A stretch of DNA of 64,000 bases from Micromonospora chokoriensis. GTDB taxonomy: Bacteria > Actinomycetota > Actinomycetes > Mycobacteriales > Micromonosporaceae. Each line of letters starts with the position of its first letter. Within the stretch, counting starts at the first letter, position 1. The notes under the pieces were generated by a model, which saw nothing but the letters and a program-made list of their open reading frames with translations, did no database searches and was not told the origin of the DNA. Of this stretch, positions 8,238-16,829 are shown piece after piece. The stretch spans positions 6,634,001-6,698,000 of the forward strand of contig NZ_LT607409.1 in the NCBI RefSeq assembly GCF_900091505.1, in the 5' to 3' direction. A program made the translations under genes and the position numbers.

Positions 8238-9592
8238 CACTCCTCCGTCGCGATGAACACGTTCTTGACGTCGGTGAAGGAGTGCAGCGCGTCCGGGCCC
8301 AGCTCACGGCCGAGCCCGGAACGCTTCATCCCACCGAACGGGGTCCAGTAGCGCACCGAGGAGTGCGAGTTGACGCTGAGGTTGCCCGCCTCGACGGCGC
8401 GGGCCAGGCGCAGCGCCCGACCCACGTCCCGGGTCCAGATGGAGCCGGACAGGCCGTACTCGGTGTCGTTGGCGAGCCGGACCGCGTCGGCCTCGTCGTC
8501 GAACGGCAGCACCGAGACCACCGGCCCGAAGATCTCCTCCCGCCAGTGCCGGTCGGCGGGTGAGTCGGCCAACAGCACTGTGGGCGCGTGCCAGAACCCG
8601 GGGCCGTCGGGGCAGGAACCCGTGAACGCGACAGTCGCGTCGGTCAGGTAACCGGCGACCCGGTCCCGCTGGGCCGCCGAGATCAGCGGGCCCATCTCGG
8701 CGGTGTCCCGGGACGGGTCCTCGACCCGCACCGCGCGTACCGCTGGTTCGAGGAGCGCCAGGAACCGGTCGTACACCGGCCGTTGGACGAGGATCCGCGA
8801 CCGTGCGCAGCAGTCCTGGCCGGCGTTGTCGAAGACCGCGCCCGGCGCGGTCGCCGCCGCGCGTTCCAGGTCCGCGTCCGCGAACACGATGTTCGCGCTC
8901 TTGCCGCCCAACTCCAGGGTGAGCCGCTTCACCTGGGCGGCGCAGCCGGCCATGATCCGCGTGCCGACCTCGGTGGAGCCGGTGAAGCAGATCTTGCGGA
9001 CCGCCGGGTGGCTGACGAAGCGCTCCCCCACCACCGATCCCTCACCCGGTACGACGGTGAACACGTCGTCGGGCAGGCCGGCCTCGCTGGCCAACTCGGC
9101 CAGCCGCAGCGCGGTGAGCGGGGTCAGCTCGGCGGGTTTGAGCACCACTGTGTTGCCGGCGGCGAGGGCCGGCACGAATCCCCAGGCGGCGATCGGCATC
9201 GGGAAGTTCCACGGCACGATCACGCCGACCACGCCCAGCGGCTCGTGGAAGGTGACGTCCAGCCCACCCGGCACCGGGATCTGCCGTCCGGTCAACCGCT
9301 CGGGCGCCCCGGCGTAGTAGTCCAGGACGTCCCGCACGTTGCCGGCCTCCCACCGGGCGTTGCCGATGGTGTGCCCGGAGTTGCGGACCTCCAGCGCGGC
9401 CAACTCGTCCAGATGCGTATCGACGACGGAGGCGAACCGCCGCAGCAACCGGGCCCGATCCCCCGGCCCGACCTTCCGCCAGGTCTCGAAGGCGGCACCC
9501 GCCCGCGCAACAGCCGCGTCCACCTCGTCCAGGGAAGCCCCAGGAACCTCCCGGACGATCTCCTCCGAAGCAGGATCACGAACCAGGGTCAC
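8237..9592 (-). CDS. Aldehyde dehydrogenase family protein (PuuC-like)
   Basis: This 451-residue NAD(P)-dependent aldehyde dehydrogenase oxidises an aldehyde to the carboxylate. Visible motifs are GVIVPWNFPMPIAAWGFVPAL (start of the cofactor domain), CFTGSTEVG (Rossmann-type contact), LELGGKSANIVFADAD with the general-base Glu, GQDCCARSRILV with the catalytic Cys, and EEIFGPVVSVLPFDD. It is slightly shorter at the N-terminus than the usual 480-500. It lies between the GS-like ligase and the SDR; the logical substrate is a gamma-glutamyl aldehyde, which is inference from context. Confidence 0.9.
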   Translation of the reverse strand: MTLVRDPASEEIVREVPGASLDEVDAAVARAGAAFETWRKVGPGDRARLLRRFASVVDTHLDELAALEVRNSGHTIGNARWEAGNVRDVLDYYAGAPERLTGRQIPVPGGLDVTFHEPLGVVGVIVPWNFPMPIAAWGFVPALAAGNTVVLKPAELTPLTALRLAELASEAGLPDDVFTVVPGEGSVVGERFVSHPAVRKICFTGSTEVGTRIMAGCAAQVKRLTLELGGKSANIVFADADLERAAATAPGAVFDNAGQDCCARSRILVQRPVYDRFLALLEPAVRAVRVEDPSRDTAEMGPLISAAQRDRVAGYLTDATVAFTGSCPDGPGFWHAPTVLLADSPADRHWREEIFGPVVSVLPFDDEADAVRLANDTEYGLSGSIWTRDVGRALRLARAVEAGNLSVNSHSSVRYWTPFGGMKRSGLGRELGPDALHSFTDVKNVFIATEE

Positions 9593-9608
9593 GCCCCACC
9601 CCCGCCTC

Positions 9609-9683
9609 GTCGATCATGGAGTTGTGGTGCCCCACGAAAGCCGCGAACCACCTCGTACCGACCACCACAAGTCCATGATCGAC
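9609..9683. repeat. Inverted repeat between the aldehyde dehydrogenase and GS-like genes
   Basis: Arms of 21 bases at 9609-9629 and 9663-9683 (starting GTCGATCATGGA) are complementary with one mismatch and enclose a 33-base loop. It lies within the 107-base intergenic gap of the operon. It could attenuate transcription or set mRNA ends between genes. Both outer ends carry GTCGATCA, as in the other dispersed palindromes of this window. Confidence 0.7.
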
Positions 9684-9699
9684 GCCGGTCAGGCGTGGG

Positions 9700-11064
9700 T
9701 TACAGGCGTTCGAAGCCACGTTGCAGCTCCCAGTCCGTCACCGCGGCGTCGAAGGCCGCCAGCTCGACCCGCGCCTGGTTGGCGTAGTGGGCCACCACCT
9801 CCGCCCCGAACGCGTCCCGGGCCACCGTGGACGCCTCCCAGAGGGCCAGGGCGTCGCGCAGCGTGCCGGGCACCCGCTCGGCCTCCGGGTCGTCGTACGC
9901 GTTGCCGGTGCACTCGTCACCCAGCTCCAGCTCCTGCTCGATGCCGTGGAGCGCGCCGGCGACCAGCCCGGCGATCGCCAGGTACGGGTTGACGTCCGCC
10001 CCGGGCACCCGGTTCTCCACCCGCATCCCCTGCCCGTGGCCGACCACCCGCAGCGCGCACGTGCGGTTGTCCACCCCCCACCGCAGCGCCGTCGGGGCGA
10101 ACGAGCCCGGCTGGTACCGCTTGTAGGAGTTGATGTTCGGGGCGAAGAGCAGGCTGAACTCCCGCATGGTGGCCAACAGTCCGGCGAGCACCCGCTGCCC
10201 GGTCGTCGACAGGTGGGCGGGCCCGTCACCGAGCATCGCCGACCGACCACTGCTGTCCCGCAGCGAGAAGTGGATGTGGCAGGAGTTGCCCTCCCGCTCG
10301 TTCGGCTTGGCCATGAAGGTGATCGCCATGCCCTCCTGGGCGGCGATCTCCTTGGCGCCGTTCTTGTAGATGACGTGGTGGTCGGCGCAGGCCACCGCCT
10401 CGTCGTAGCGGAACGCGATCTCGTGCTGGCCGAGGTTGCACTCACCCTTGGCGCTCTCCGGCGTCAGCCCGGCGGCGGCCATCTCGGTGCGGATCCGGCG
10501 CAGCAGCGGCTCCACCCGGGCGGTGCCGAGCAGTGAGTAGTCGACGTTGTACTGATTGGCCGGGGTGAGGTCCCGGTAGCCCCGCCGCCAGGCATCCTCG
10601 TACGAGTCGCGGAACAGCACGAACTCCAGTTCGGTGCCGGAGTACGCGGTCAGCCCGTGCTCGGCCAGCCGGTCCAGCTGGCGGCGCAGGACCTGCCGGG
10701 GCGAGGCGACCACGTCGCCCGAGCCGTCGAGCCAGGTCAGGTCGGCCAGCAGCATCGCGGAGCCGGGTTGCCAGGGCACCCGGCGCAACGTGCCGAAGTC
10801 CGGCACCATCGCGAAGTCGCCGTAGCCCCGCTCCCAGCTCGACATCGCGTACCCGTCGACGGTGTTCATGTCGACGTCCACGGCGAGCAGGTAGTTGCAG
10901 CCCTCGCTGCCGTGCTCGGCCACCTGGTCGAGGAAGAACGGCGCGTGGAACCGCTTGCCCTGCAACCGGCCCTGCATGTCGACCAGGGCCAAGACCACCG
11001 TGTCGATCTCGCCCTCGTCGACGGCGACCCGCAGTTGTTCCAGCGTGAGCGGCGCGTTACTCAT
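9700..11064 (-). CDS. Glutamine synthetase-like gamma-glutamyl ligase (PuuA/GlnA3/GlnA4 type)
   Basis: This 454-residue protein has the full glutamine synthetase fold: an N-terminal beta-grasp region (DTVVLALVDMQGRLQGKRF) and a catalytic domain with YSGTELEFVLF, GQHEIAFRYDEA (metal-binding Glu), GNSCHIHFSL (His for ATP/metal), NSYKRYQPGSFAPTALRWG and VENRVPGADVNPYLAIAG. The adenylylation loop and other features of true GlnA are absent or altered, and the RVPGADVNPYL ending fits ligases that gamma-glutamylate amines. Neighbouring amidohydrolase, aldehyde dehydrogenase and permease genes support use of a polyamine, monoamine or ethanolamine as acceptor. Which amine cannot be told from sequence. 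Confidence 0.88.
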   Translation of the reverse strand: MSNAPLTLEQLRVAVDEGEIDTVVLALVDMQGRLQGKRFHAPFFLDQVAEHGSEGCNYLLAVDVDMNTVDGYAMSSWERGYGDFAMVPDFGTLRRVPWQPGSAMLLADLTWLDGSGDVVASPRQVLRRQLDRLAEHGLTAYSGTELEFVLFRDSYEDAWRRGYRDLTPANQYNVDYSLLGTARVEPLLRRIRTEMAAAGLTPESAKGECNLGQHEIAFRYDEAVACADHHVIYKNGAKEIAAQEGMAITFMAKPNEREGNSCHIHFSLRDSSGRSAMLGDGPAHLSTTGQRVLAGLLATMREFSLLFAPNINSYKRYQPGSFAPTALRWGVDNRTCALRVVGHGQGMRVENRVPGADVNPYLAIAGLVAGALHGIEQELELGDECTGNAYDDPEAERVPGTLRDALALWEASTVARDAFGAEVVAHYANQARVELAAFDAAVTDWELQRGFERL

Positions 11065-11178
11065 GGCGGGCCTCCATCACCAAGGTCTACTGGCAAACCG
11101 GATCACCGTCAATGCCCCCGCGCGGGTCGGCGGCAAACCCGGCGGGACGGGAGCGACGCCCGTCCCGCCGGGCGCGGC

Positions 11179-12765
11179 TCAGGCCGGGCCGTCGACCGCC
11201 GCCGGCTGCGACCCGGTGGCAGGTTCCTCGACGGTACGCACCGGACCGGTGAACCACGTACGGGCCGACGCGTACCACCAGACAGCGACCACCAGCAGCA
11301 CCCCGCCGACGGCGAGCGGCGCGTAGTTCACCGCCGACCAGGTGAACCCGTCGTTGCCGGGCACCCCGGCGGGCACGATCGGCAGCACGAAGTAGACAGC
11401 GATCACCGCGATCTCGATCACCGCGATCCAGCCGAGCAGCCTGTACCTGCGCCCCAGCGTCCAGGGGCCGGGGACGAACCGGTCGCCCATCCGCAGCCGC
11501 AGGGCGATCGGGATGAGGAACGACAGGTAGAGCCCGAGCACCGCGACGGAGACCACCGCGTAGAACGCGACCGGAATGCCGGCCGAGCTCTCGTAGAGCG
11601 CCGGCAGGGTCAGCACCAGACCGGCCACTGTGGCGCCGATGATGGCGTTGACCGGGGTGCCGTTGCGGTCGACGGTCGACCAGAGTCGCCAGCCGGGCAC
11701 CGCACGGTCCCGGCTGAACGCGTAGGCCATCCGGCTCATCGAGGTCACGCAACTCATGCCGCAGAAAAACTGGCCGATGGTCGAGATGATGATGACGATC
11801 TTGAAGAAGACCGGTGTCAGGGCGGATTCGAAGATGGCGCCGGAGAAGCCGCCGGCCGCGTTGACCGCGTCCACGTCGGTGGCCGCGAAGAGGAACGCCA
11901 GCAGCAGGATCCAACCGCCGACCGCCGAATAGAAGATCGACTGCCAGAGTCCACGCGCGGCAGCCTGCGAAGCGCCCCGGGTCTCCTCGGAGACGTGCGC
12001 GCAGGCGTCGAAACCGGTGATCGTGTACTGGGTCAGCAGGAAGCCCAGCGGCAGCACGTAGAACCAGAACGTCAACCCGCCGACGTCTCCGTCACCGAAG
12101 CCTGAGTTGTTGAAGCGCTCGGTGAACACGAACTGGAAGCTCTGGTGGTTGTCCGGGACGAAGACCAGGATGGCCACCACGACGGCCGCGCCGGCCACGT
12201 GCCACCAGACCGAGACGTTCTGGAGTACGTCGATGATCCGGTGCCCGAAGATGTTGATCAGACCGTGCAGCACCAGGATGATCACGAAGAGGACGAACGC
12301 CTGGCGCAGCGTCCCGGCCCAGCCGTCGAAGAGCGCCGACAGGGTGAGGTTGAGGAACGTCGCGCAGCCGTAGTCCACCGAGGCGGTGACCGCCACCAGG
12401 CCGATCAGGTTCAACCAGCCGGTGAACCAGCCGTGCACCGGGCGGCCCATGGTCGCCGCCCACCAGTAGATCCCGCCCGCTGTCGGGTACGCCGACACCA
12501 GCTCCGCCATGCAGAAGCCGATGATGAGGATGAACAGCGAGATCAGTGGCCAGCCCCAGGAGATGGCGACCGGCCCGCCGTTGTTCCACGCCTGGCCGAA
12601 GGTGGTGAAGCAGCCGGCCAGGATGGAGATGATCGAGAACGAGATGGCGAAGTTGGAGAAGCCGCTCCACGTGCGGCGCAGCTCCTGCTTGTAGCCGAGT
12701 TCGGCGAGCCGTCGGGCATCGTCGTCCATCGGTTGCTCGGCGGTCGGCACGGGGGTCGTTGCCAC
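11179..12765 (-). CDS. APC-family amino acid/amine permease
   Basis: This 528-residue membrane protein has about 12 predicted transmembrane helices and belongs to the APC superfamily. The N-terminal region LGYKQELRRTWSGFSNFAIS and the first helix with a Gly-rich unwound segment, followed by ELVSAYPTAGGIYWWAATMG, are hallmarks of the amino acid/choline/GABA permease subfamily. The GTG start is preceded by a clear AGGGAGGTG ribosome site. It is the first gene of the minus-strand operon, so the operon probably imports and degrades one amine or amino acid. The hydrophilic tail ends in VDGPA. Confidence 0.88.
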   Translation of the reverse strand: MATTPVPTAEQPMDDDARRLAELGYKQELRRTWSGFSNFAISFSIISILAGCFTTFGQAWNNGGPVAISWGWPLISLFILIIGFCMAELVSAYPTAGGIYWWAATMGRPVHGWFTGWLNLIGLVAVTASVDYGCATFLNLTLSALFDGWAGTLRQAFVLFVIILVLHGLINIFGHRIIDVLQNVSVWWHVAGAAVVVAILVFVPDNHQSFQFVFTERFNNSGFGDGDVGGLTFWFYVLPLGFLLTQYTITGFDACAHVSEETRGASQAAARGLWQSIFYSAVGGWILLLAFLFAATDVDAVNAAGGFSGAIFESALTPVFFKIVIIISTIGQFFCGMSCVTSMSRMAYAFSRDRAVPGWRLWSTVDRNGTPVNAIIGATVAGLVLTLPALYESSAGIPVAFYAVVSVAVLGLYLSFLIPIALRLRMGDRFVPGPWTLGRRYRLLGWIAVIEIAVIAVYFVLPIVPAGVPGNDGFTWSAVNYAPLAVGGVLLVVAVWWYASARTWFTGPVRTVEEPATGSQPAAVDGPA

Positions 12766-13060
12766 TGCACACCTCCCTGAGGTGGTTCCGCGTGCGAGTG
12801 GGCAAAGTGTGATCCCGGCCGATCAAGACGGTCAATACACGGCCGGTGGGGATGTCACCGCCGTCGGGCTAAATGCGTTGCCGTCCCGCCACCCCGACGC
12901 GCATCCTTGACCCCGTGACCAGGCCCGATCCGGGCCGACCCCGGGCACTCGGACCGCCCGGACCCTAACGGCGCGGGGCACACCTCTCTCTCACGTACGG
13001 CGTCCCGCCGTACCCGAAAAGTGCCCCGCGCCCTCCCCCTCCCCCTCCCCCCTGCCCGGC
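12766..13060. promoter_or_regulatory. Leader region of the amine-catabolism operon (no gene seen)
   Basis: This stretch separates the permease start from the upstream terminator-like hairpin. It must hold the promoter of the minus-strand operon. A C-rich low-complexity patch (about 13030-13053) is present. No convincing short ORF, riboswitch fold or operator was identified. Confidence 0.4.
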
Positions 13061-13118
13061 GTGATCAAGAGGTTTGCGTCAGATTTCGGCTCCGGCCTGA
13101 CGCAAAGCTCTTGATCAC
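13061..13118. terminator. Long hairpin downstream of the DUF456 gene
   Basis: Arms of 22 bases at 13061-13082 (GTGATCAAGAGGTTTGCGTC...) and 13097-13118 pair with one mismatch around a 14-base loop. It sits 30 bases beyond the stop of the DUF456 gene and before the permease promoter, fitting a terminator. There is no long T-run. It belongs to the same GATCAAG-bounded type as other palindromes in the window. Confidence 0.65.
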
Positions 13119-13148
13119 CACGATGACGGGTGGGGGTCTAGGTCCGGT

Positions 13149-13649
13149 CTAGGTCAGGAGGAGGCCGGCTACCCAGAGGGCGGCGATGATCACGCCGGCC
13201 AGGAACTCCACGAGCATCGAGAGACCGGCGGCCTTGAGCGCCTGCACCGTGGACGGCCAGGCGAGGCCATTGCTGCCCAGTCGGAGTCGTTCCGCCGCCC
13301 ACACCCCGCCGACGAAGCCGAGCACCAGCCCGACGACCGGCACCACGAAGAACCCGATGATGCCGAGCACCCCGCCGGCGAGCAACGTGGACGTCGGCAC
13401 ACCGGCCTGTTTCAGGTTCCGACCGGGCCACGCGTACTTGATCACGAAGCCACCCGCGGCGACCACCGTGGCAGCGGCGAACACCGCCCAGCCAGCCGTG
13501 CCCGCGCCACCGAAGATCGCCCAGACCAGCACGCCACCCCAGCACAGCGGCAACGCCGGCAGGCCGGGCACCACCACGCCGGCCAGCCCGGCCAGGATGG
13601 CCAACCCGGCCACCACGGTCACCGCCGTCTGCGAGTCGGTCAGGTCCAC
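13149..13649 (-). CDS. DUF456-family membrane protein
   Basis: The 166-residue product is a small membrane protein with four to five hydrophobic helices. The pattern GLAGVVVPGLPALPLCWGGVLVWA near the N-terminus and GVLGIIGFFVVPVVGLVLGF in the middle is characteristic of the DUF456 family, whose function is unknown. It ends with the helix LVEFLAGVIIAALWVAGLLL. It stands alone, transcribed on the minus strand. Confidence 0.85.
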   Translation of the reverse strand: MDLTDSQTAVTVVAGLAILAGLAGVVVPGLPALPLCWGGVLVWAIFGGAGTAGWAVFAAATVVAAGGFVIKYAWPGRNLKQAGVPTSTLLAGGVLGIIGFFVVPVVGLVLGFVGGVWAAERLRLGSNGLAWPSTVQALKAAGLSMLVEFLAGVIIAALWVAGLLLT

Positions 13650-13757
13650 GCAGTCACCTTGCCCTGCCGCCGGTCAGCCCGCAACGTCCACCCGCTCCAC
13701 GCCGTGCCGCTGCTTCGCGCCACGCCGCCGCACCACCGGTTCGCTCGCCACGCTCGC

Positions 13758-15911
13758 TCACGTCACCGCGTCTCCACGCAGCCGGGCGGTGATCGCACCG
13801 GCTGGGGCCGGGGCGCCGAAGAACCGGCCCTGCCCGGTGTCGCAGCGCAGCGCCCGCAACCGTTCCGCCTGTTCCCCGGTCTCGACCGCCTCGGCGGTCA
13901 CCCACAACTCCAACGCGTGCGCCAACCGGACCAGCGCGTCGACGATCCGTTCGTCGCGGTGGTCGGCGGCACTGTCGGCGCGGATGCCCTCGACGAACGG
14001 CCCAGCGAGCTTCAGACAGTGGATCGGTAGCCGTCGCAGGTACGCGAGGTTGGAGTACCCGGTGCCGAAGTCGTCCACGGCCAGCCGGACACCCAGCGCG
14101 GCGAGCCGGTACAGGCTGCGCAACGGCTCGTCGGCGCTGCCCATCACCGCGCTCTCGGTCAGTTCCAGTTGGAGCAGGTCCGCGGGCAGTCCGCTGGTGT
14201 GCAGGGCGTCGGCCACGGTCTCCACGATCGTCGGGTCGTCGGCCTGGCGCGCGGCCAGGTTGACGCTGACCACCAGCCGGGCGTCGGGGAACTCCCGCCA
14301 CCACCGCTCGGCGTCGTGACAGGCCTGCCGGAGCACCCACTCCCCGAGCCGGACGATCAGGCCGGTCTCCTCGGCCAGGCCGATGAACCGGTCCGGTCCG
14401 ATCAGGCCCAGCTCCGGGTGCTCCCACCGGACCAGCGCCTCCACCGCGAGCATGCTGCCCTCCAGCAGCGACACGATCGGCTGGTAGTGCAGGACGAACT
14501 CGCCCCGGTCCAGCGCGGCGGGCAGCCCGGCGACCAGCGCCGACCGGGCGATGTCGCGGGCGCTGCGCTCCGGGTCGTAGACCGCCCACTGGCCCCGGCC
14601 CGCCGCCTTCGCCCAGTAGAGCGTGGTGTCCGCGGCCTTCATCAGCTCCGACGGGCTGGTCTCCTCCGCCGGGCACTGCACGATGCCCACGCTGGCGGAG
14701 ACAGCCAACTGGTGGTCGCCGACGTGCACCGGGGCCGCGACGGCCGCCAGCGCCGCCTCCGCGACTGCCACCGCGTCGTCGATGTCGTCCCCTCCGTCGA
14801 CGAGGATCACGAACTCGTCGCCACCCATCCGGGCGACGAGGTGGCCGTGGTCCGCCACGCACGCGTTCAGCCGCCGGCCGATCATCACCAGCAACTGGTC
14901 ACCGAGGTCGTGGCCGAGGCTGTCGTTGATCGCCTTGAAGCCGTCCAGGTCGAGGAAGCACACCCCGACCCGCCGCCCGGTGCCCGCGCCGTCGAGGACC
15001 CGACCGAGCGTCTCGAAGAACAACGTCCGGTTGGGCAACCCGGTCAGTGGGTCGTGCAGCGCCTGGAAGCGCAGCCGCTGCTGGAGTTCGTACCGCTGGG
15101 TGATGTCCTCGATCATCGCCACGGTGTAGCGGGGCCGACCGTCGTCGTGGCGGATCAGTGAGACGGCCAGGTCGGTCCAGACCATGCTGCCGTCCTTGCG
15201 GTGGTAACGCTTCTCCACCCGGGCGGACTCATGCTTGCCCTCGACCAGCTCCTGGTACAGCTCCCACATGCCGACGGCGTCGTCGGCGTGGAACAACGCC
15301 GCCACGTTGGTCTCGCACAGCTCCTCGATCGAGTAGCCGAGCATGTCGGCGAATGCCTGGTTGACATCGACGATCCGGCCGTCGACGTCGGCGATGCCGA
15401 TTCCGATCGCGGCTCCGGTGAAGACGGCCCGAAAACGCGCCTCGCTGTCACGCAGCGCCTGCTCGACCTCGTCACGGGCCTGCCAGGCCGATCGGGCGAT
15501 CCGCTCCTGCTGGCTGAACGTGCGGTCACGGAGCGCCCGGGCGAATCCGGCGGCCAGCCCACCCTGCAACGCCGCCATCCGGTCGGCGAGGTCCGCCGGC
15601 CGGTCGGCCACCAGCACCCGGTGCGGGAAGTCCGCACCGAGCGCGTGCACCGTCCAGTCCAGGGCCTGCGGCTCGGTCAGGTGCGCCTCCACCAGCGCGG
15701 CCCCGACCTCCTCGGCGGGGCGGGCGGTGAACGGCTCCGCCCGTACCGCCTGCGCCAGCCGGATCGTGTGCACCAGCAGCAGCCGCTCGGTCTCGGCCGC
15801 GCTGAGCGGCACGAAACCGAGGCGGCGTACCGCGCGGGCCCAGTCGGCGGCGTACCCCTGGGCGTCGGCCCGGCCGGCATCGACCCCGGCGGGATCCGGG
15901 ACGGCGGCCAT
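13758..15911 (-). CDS. PAS-GGDEF-EAL protein (diguanylate cyclase/phosphodiesterase)
   Basis: A 717-residue cyclic-di-GMP turnover protein. Order: an N-terminal all-helical region without a family name (1-155), a PAS domain (about 160-285; AAIGIGIADVDGRIVDVNQA and the trailing VAMIEDITQRYELQQ), GGDEF (signature RMGGDEFVIL near residue 363, intact) and EAL (signature AVEALVRWEHPE near 491). The EAL part keeps ELTESAVMG and DDFGTGYSNLAYLRRLP, but the usual K-I-D after it reads KLAG, so phosphodiesterase activity may be weak. No membrane segment is seen. The stop of the methyltransferase partner downstream is separate by a 4-base gap from this gene's start. Confidence 0.92.
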   Translation of the reverse strand: MAAVPDPAGVDAGRADAQGYAADWARAVRRLGFVPLSAAETERLLLVHTIRLAQAVRAEPFTARPAEEVGAALVEAHLTEPQALDWTVHALGADFPHRVLVADRPADLADRMAALQGGLAAGFARALRDRTFSQQERIARSAWQARDEVEQALRDSEARFRAVFTGAAIGIGIADVDGRIVDVNQAFADMLGYSIEELCETNVAALFHADDAVGMWELYQELVEGKHESARVEKRYHRKDGSMVWTDLAVSLIRHDDGRPRYTVAMIEDITQRYELQQRLRFQALHDPLTGLPNRTLFFETLGRVLDGAGTGRRVGVCFLDLDGFKAINDSLGHDLGDQLLVMIGRRLNACVADHGHLVARMGGDEFVILVDGGDDIDDAVAVAEAALAAVAAPVHVGDHQLAVSASVGIVQCPAEETSPSELMKAADTTLYWAKAAGRGQWAVYDPERSARDIARSALVAGLPAALDRGEFVLHYQPIVSLLEGSMLAVEALVRWEHPELGLIGPDRFIGLAEETGLIVRLGEWVLRQACHDAERWWREFPDARLVVSVNLAARQADDPTIVETVADALHTSGLPADLLQLELTESAVMGSADEPLRSLYRLAALGVRLAVDDFGTGYSNLAYLRRLPIHCLKLAGPFVEGIRADSAADHRDERIVDALVRLAHALELWVTAEAVETGEQAERLRALRCDTGQGRFFGAPAPAGAITARLRGDAVT

Positions 15912-15915
15912 GGGA

Positions 15916-16728
15916 TCAGCCGGCGGGCTGGTCGTACCGGGCGACGCCGCCGAAGGCGCCGAACCGCTCCGGGTGCTCGTCCACGTCGGACGGTGAGTCG
16001 GGCCGCCAGAGCGGCATGTGCACGACGCCCGGCTCCAGGACGGTCCAGTCGCCGAAGAAGCCGGTCACCTGGGCACGGGAGCGCAGGGTGATCTCGGTGT
16101 CCGTTCGGGCGGAGAGTCGCTGGGCGTCCAGCATCTCCTGCGGCTGGTCCTCGAACGTGGAGTGCGAGAGGACCAGGAAGCTGCCCGGTGCGGCGGCGGC
16201 CCGCAGGGCGGCCAGGATCCCCTCGGGCCCGTCGCCGTCGGGGATGAAGTGCACCACCCCGGCCAGCAGGATGCCCATCGGTCGACTGAAGTCGATCAGC
16301 CCGAGCTGCCGGGTCTCGGCGAGGATGCGCTCCGGCTCGCGCAGGTCGGCGTGGATGACCCCGGTCAGCTCGTTGCCCGCGAGCAACTCCCGGCTGTGGG
16401 CGACCGCGACCGGGTCGATGTCGACGTACACCACCCGGGCCTTGGGGTTGACCCCCTGGGCCACCTCGTGCACGTTGCCGACGGTGGGAATTCCGGAGCC
16501 GATGTCGAGGAACTGGTCGATGCCGGCGTCGAGCAGCACCCGGACGGCCCGGCGCAGGAACTCACGGCCGGACCGCATCGTGGCGGCGAGGTTCGGGGTC
16601 ATGCTCGCGATCTGTTCGGCCAACTGCCTGTCGATCTCGAAGTTGTGCGCCCCGCCAAGGAAGTAGTCGTACACCCGGGCCGCACTCGGCCTGGTCAGAT
16701 CGATCTCGGTCGGCAGTCCGTCGGGCAT
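15916..16728 (-). CDS. SAM-dependent methyltransferase, SAV2177/DUF574 family
   Basis: The 270-residue protein matches the actinobacterial SAV2177-like methyltransferase family. Diagnostic features are the N-terminal TRPSAARVYDYFLGGAHNF, the SAM-binding segment FLDIGSGIPTVGNVHEVA, the acidic loop VVYVDIDPVAVAHS, and MGILLAGVVHFIPDGDGP. The start at 16728 (MPDGLPTEIDLTRPS) begins just before the conserved region. Substrates of this family are unknown; many members occur per actinobacterial genome. It lies 4 bases downstream of no gene and is followed on the same strand by the GGDEF-EAL gene, suggesting co-transcription. Confidence 0.9.
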   Translation of the reverse strand: MPDGLPTEIDLTRPSAARVYDYFLGGAHNFEIDRQLAEQIASMTPNLAATMRSGREFLRRAVRVLLDAGIDQFLDIGSGIPTVGNVHEVAQGVNPKARVVYVDIDPVAVAHSRELLAGNELTGVIHADLREPERILAETRQLGLIDFSRPMGILLAGVVHFIPDGDGPEGILAALRAAAAPGSFLVLSHSTFEDQPQEMLDAQRLSARTDTEITLRSRAQVTGFFGDWTVLEPGVVHMPLWRPDSPSDVDEHPERFGAFGGVARYDQPAG

Positions 16729-16829
16729 CAGTGCGCTCCCCAGTTCGTCGCCGCGGCGCGGGACACCACCGGCGTCGACGGACGTGCGCGACCACCGGCG
16801 GACCCGCGGGTCGTGTGGTGTGGACCACT

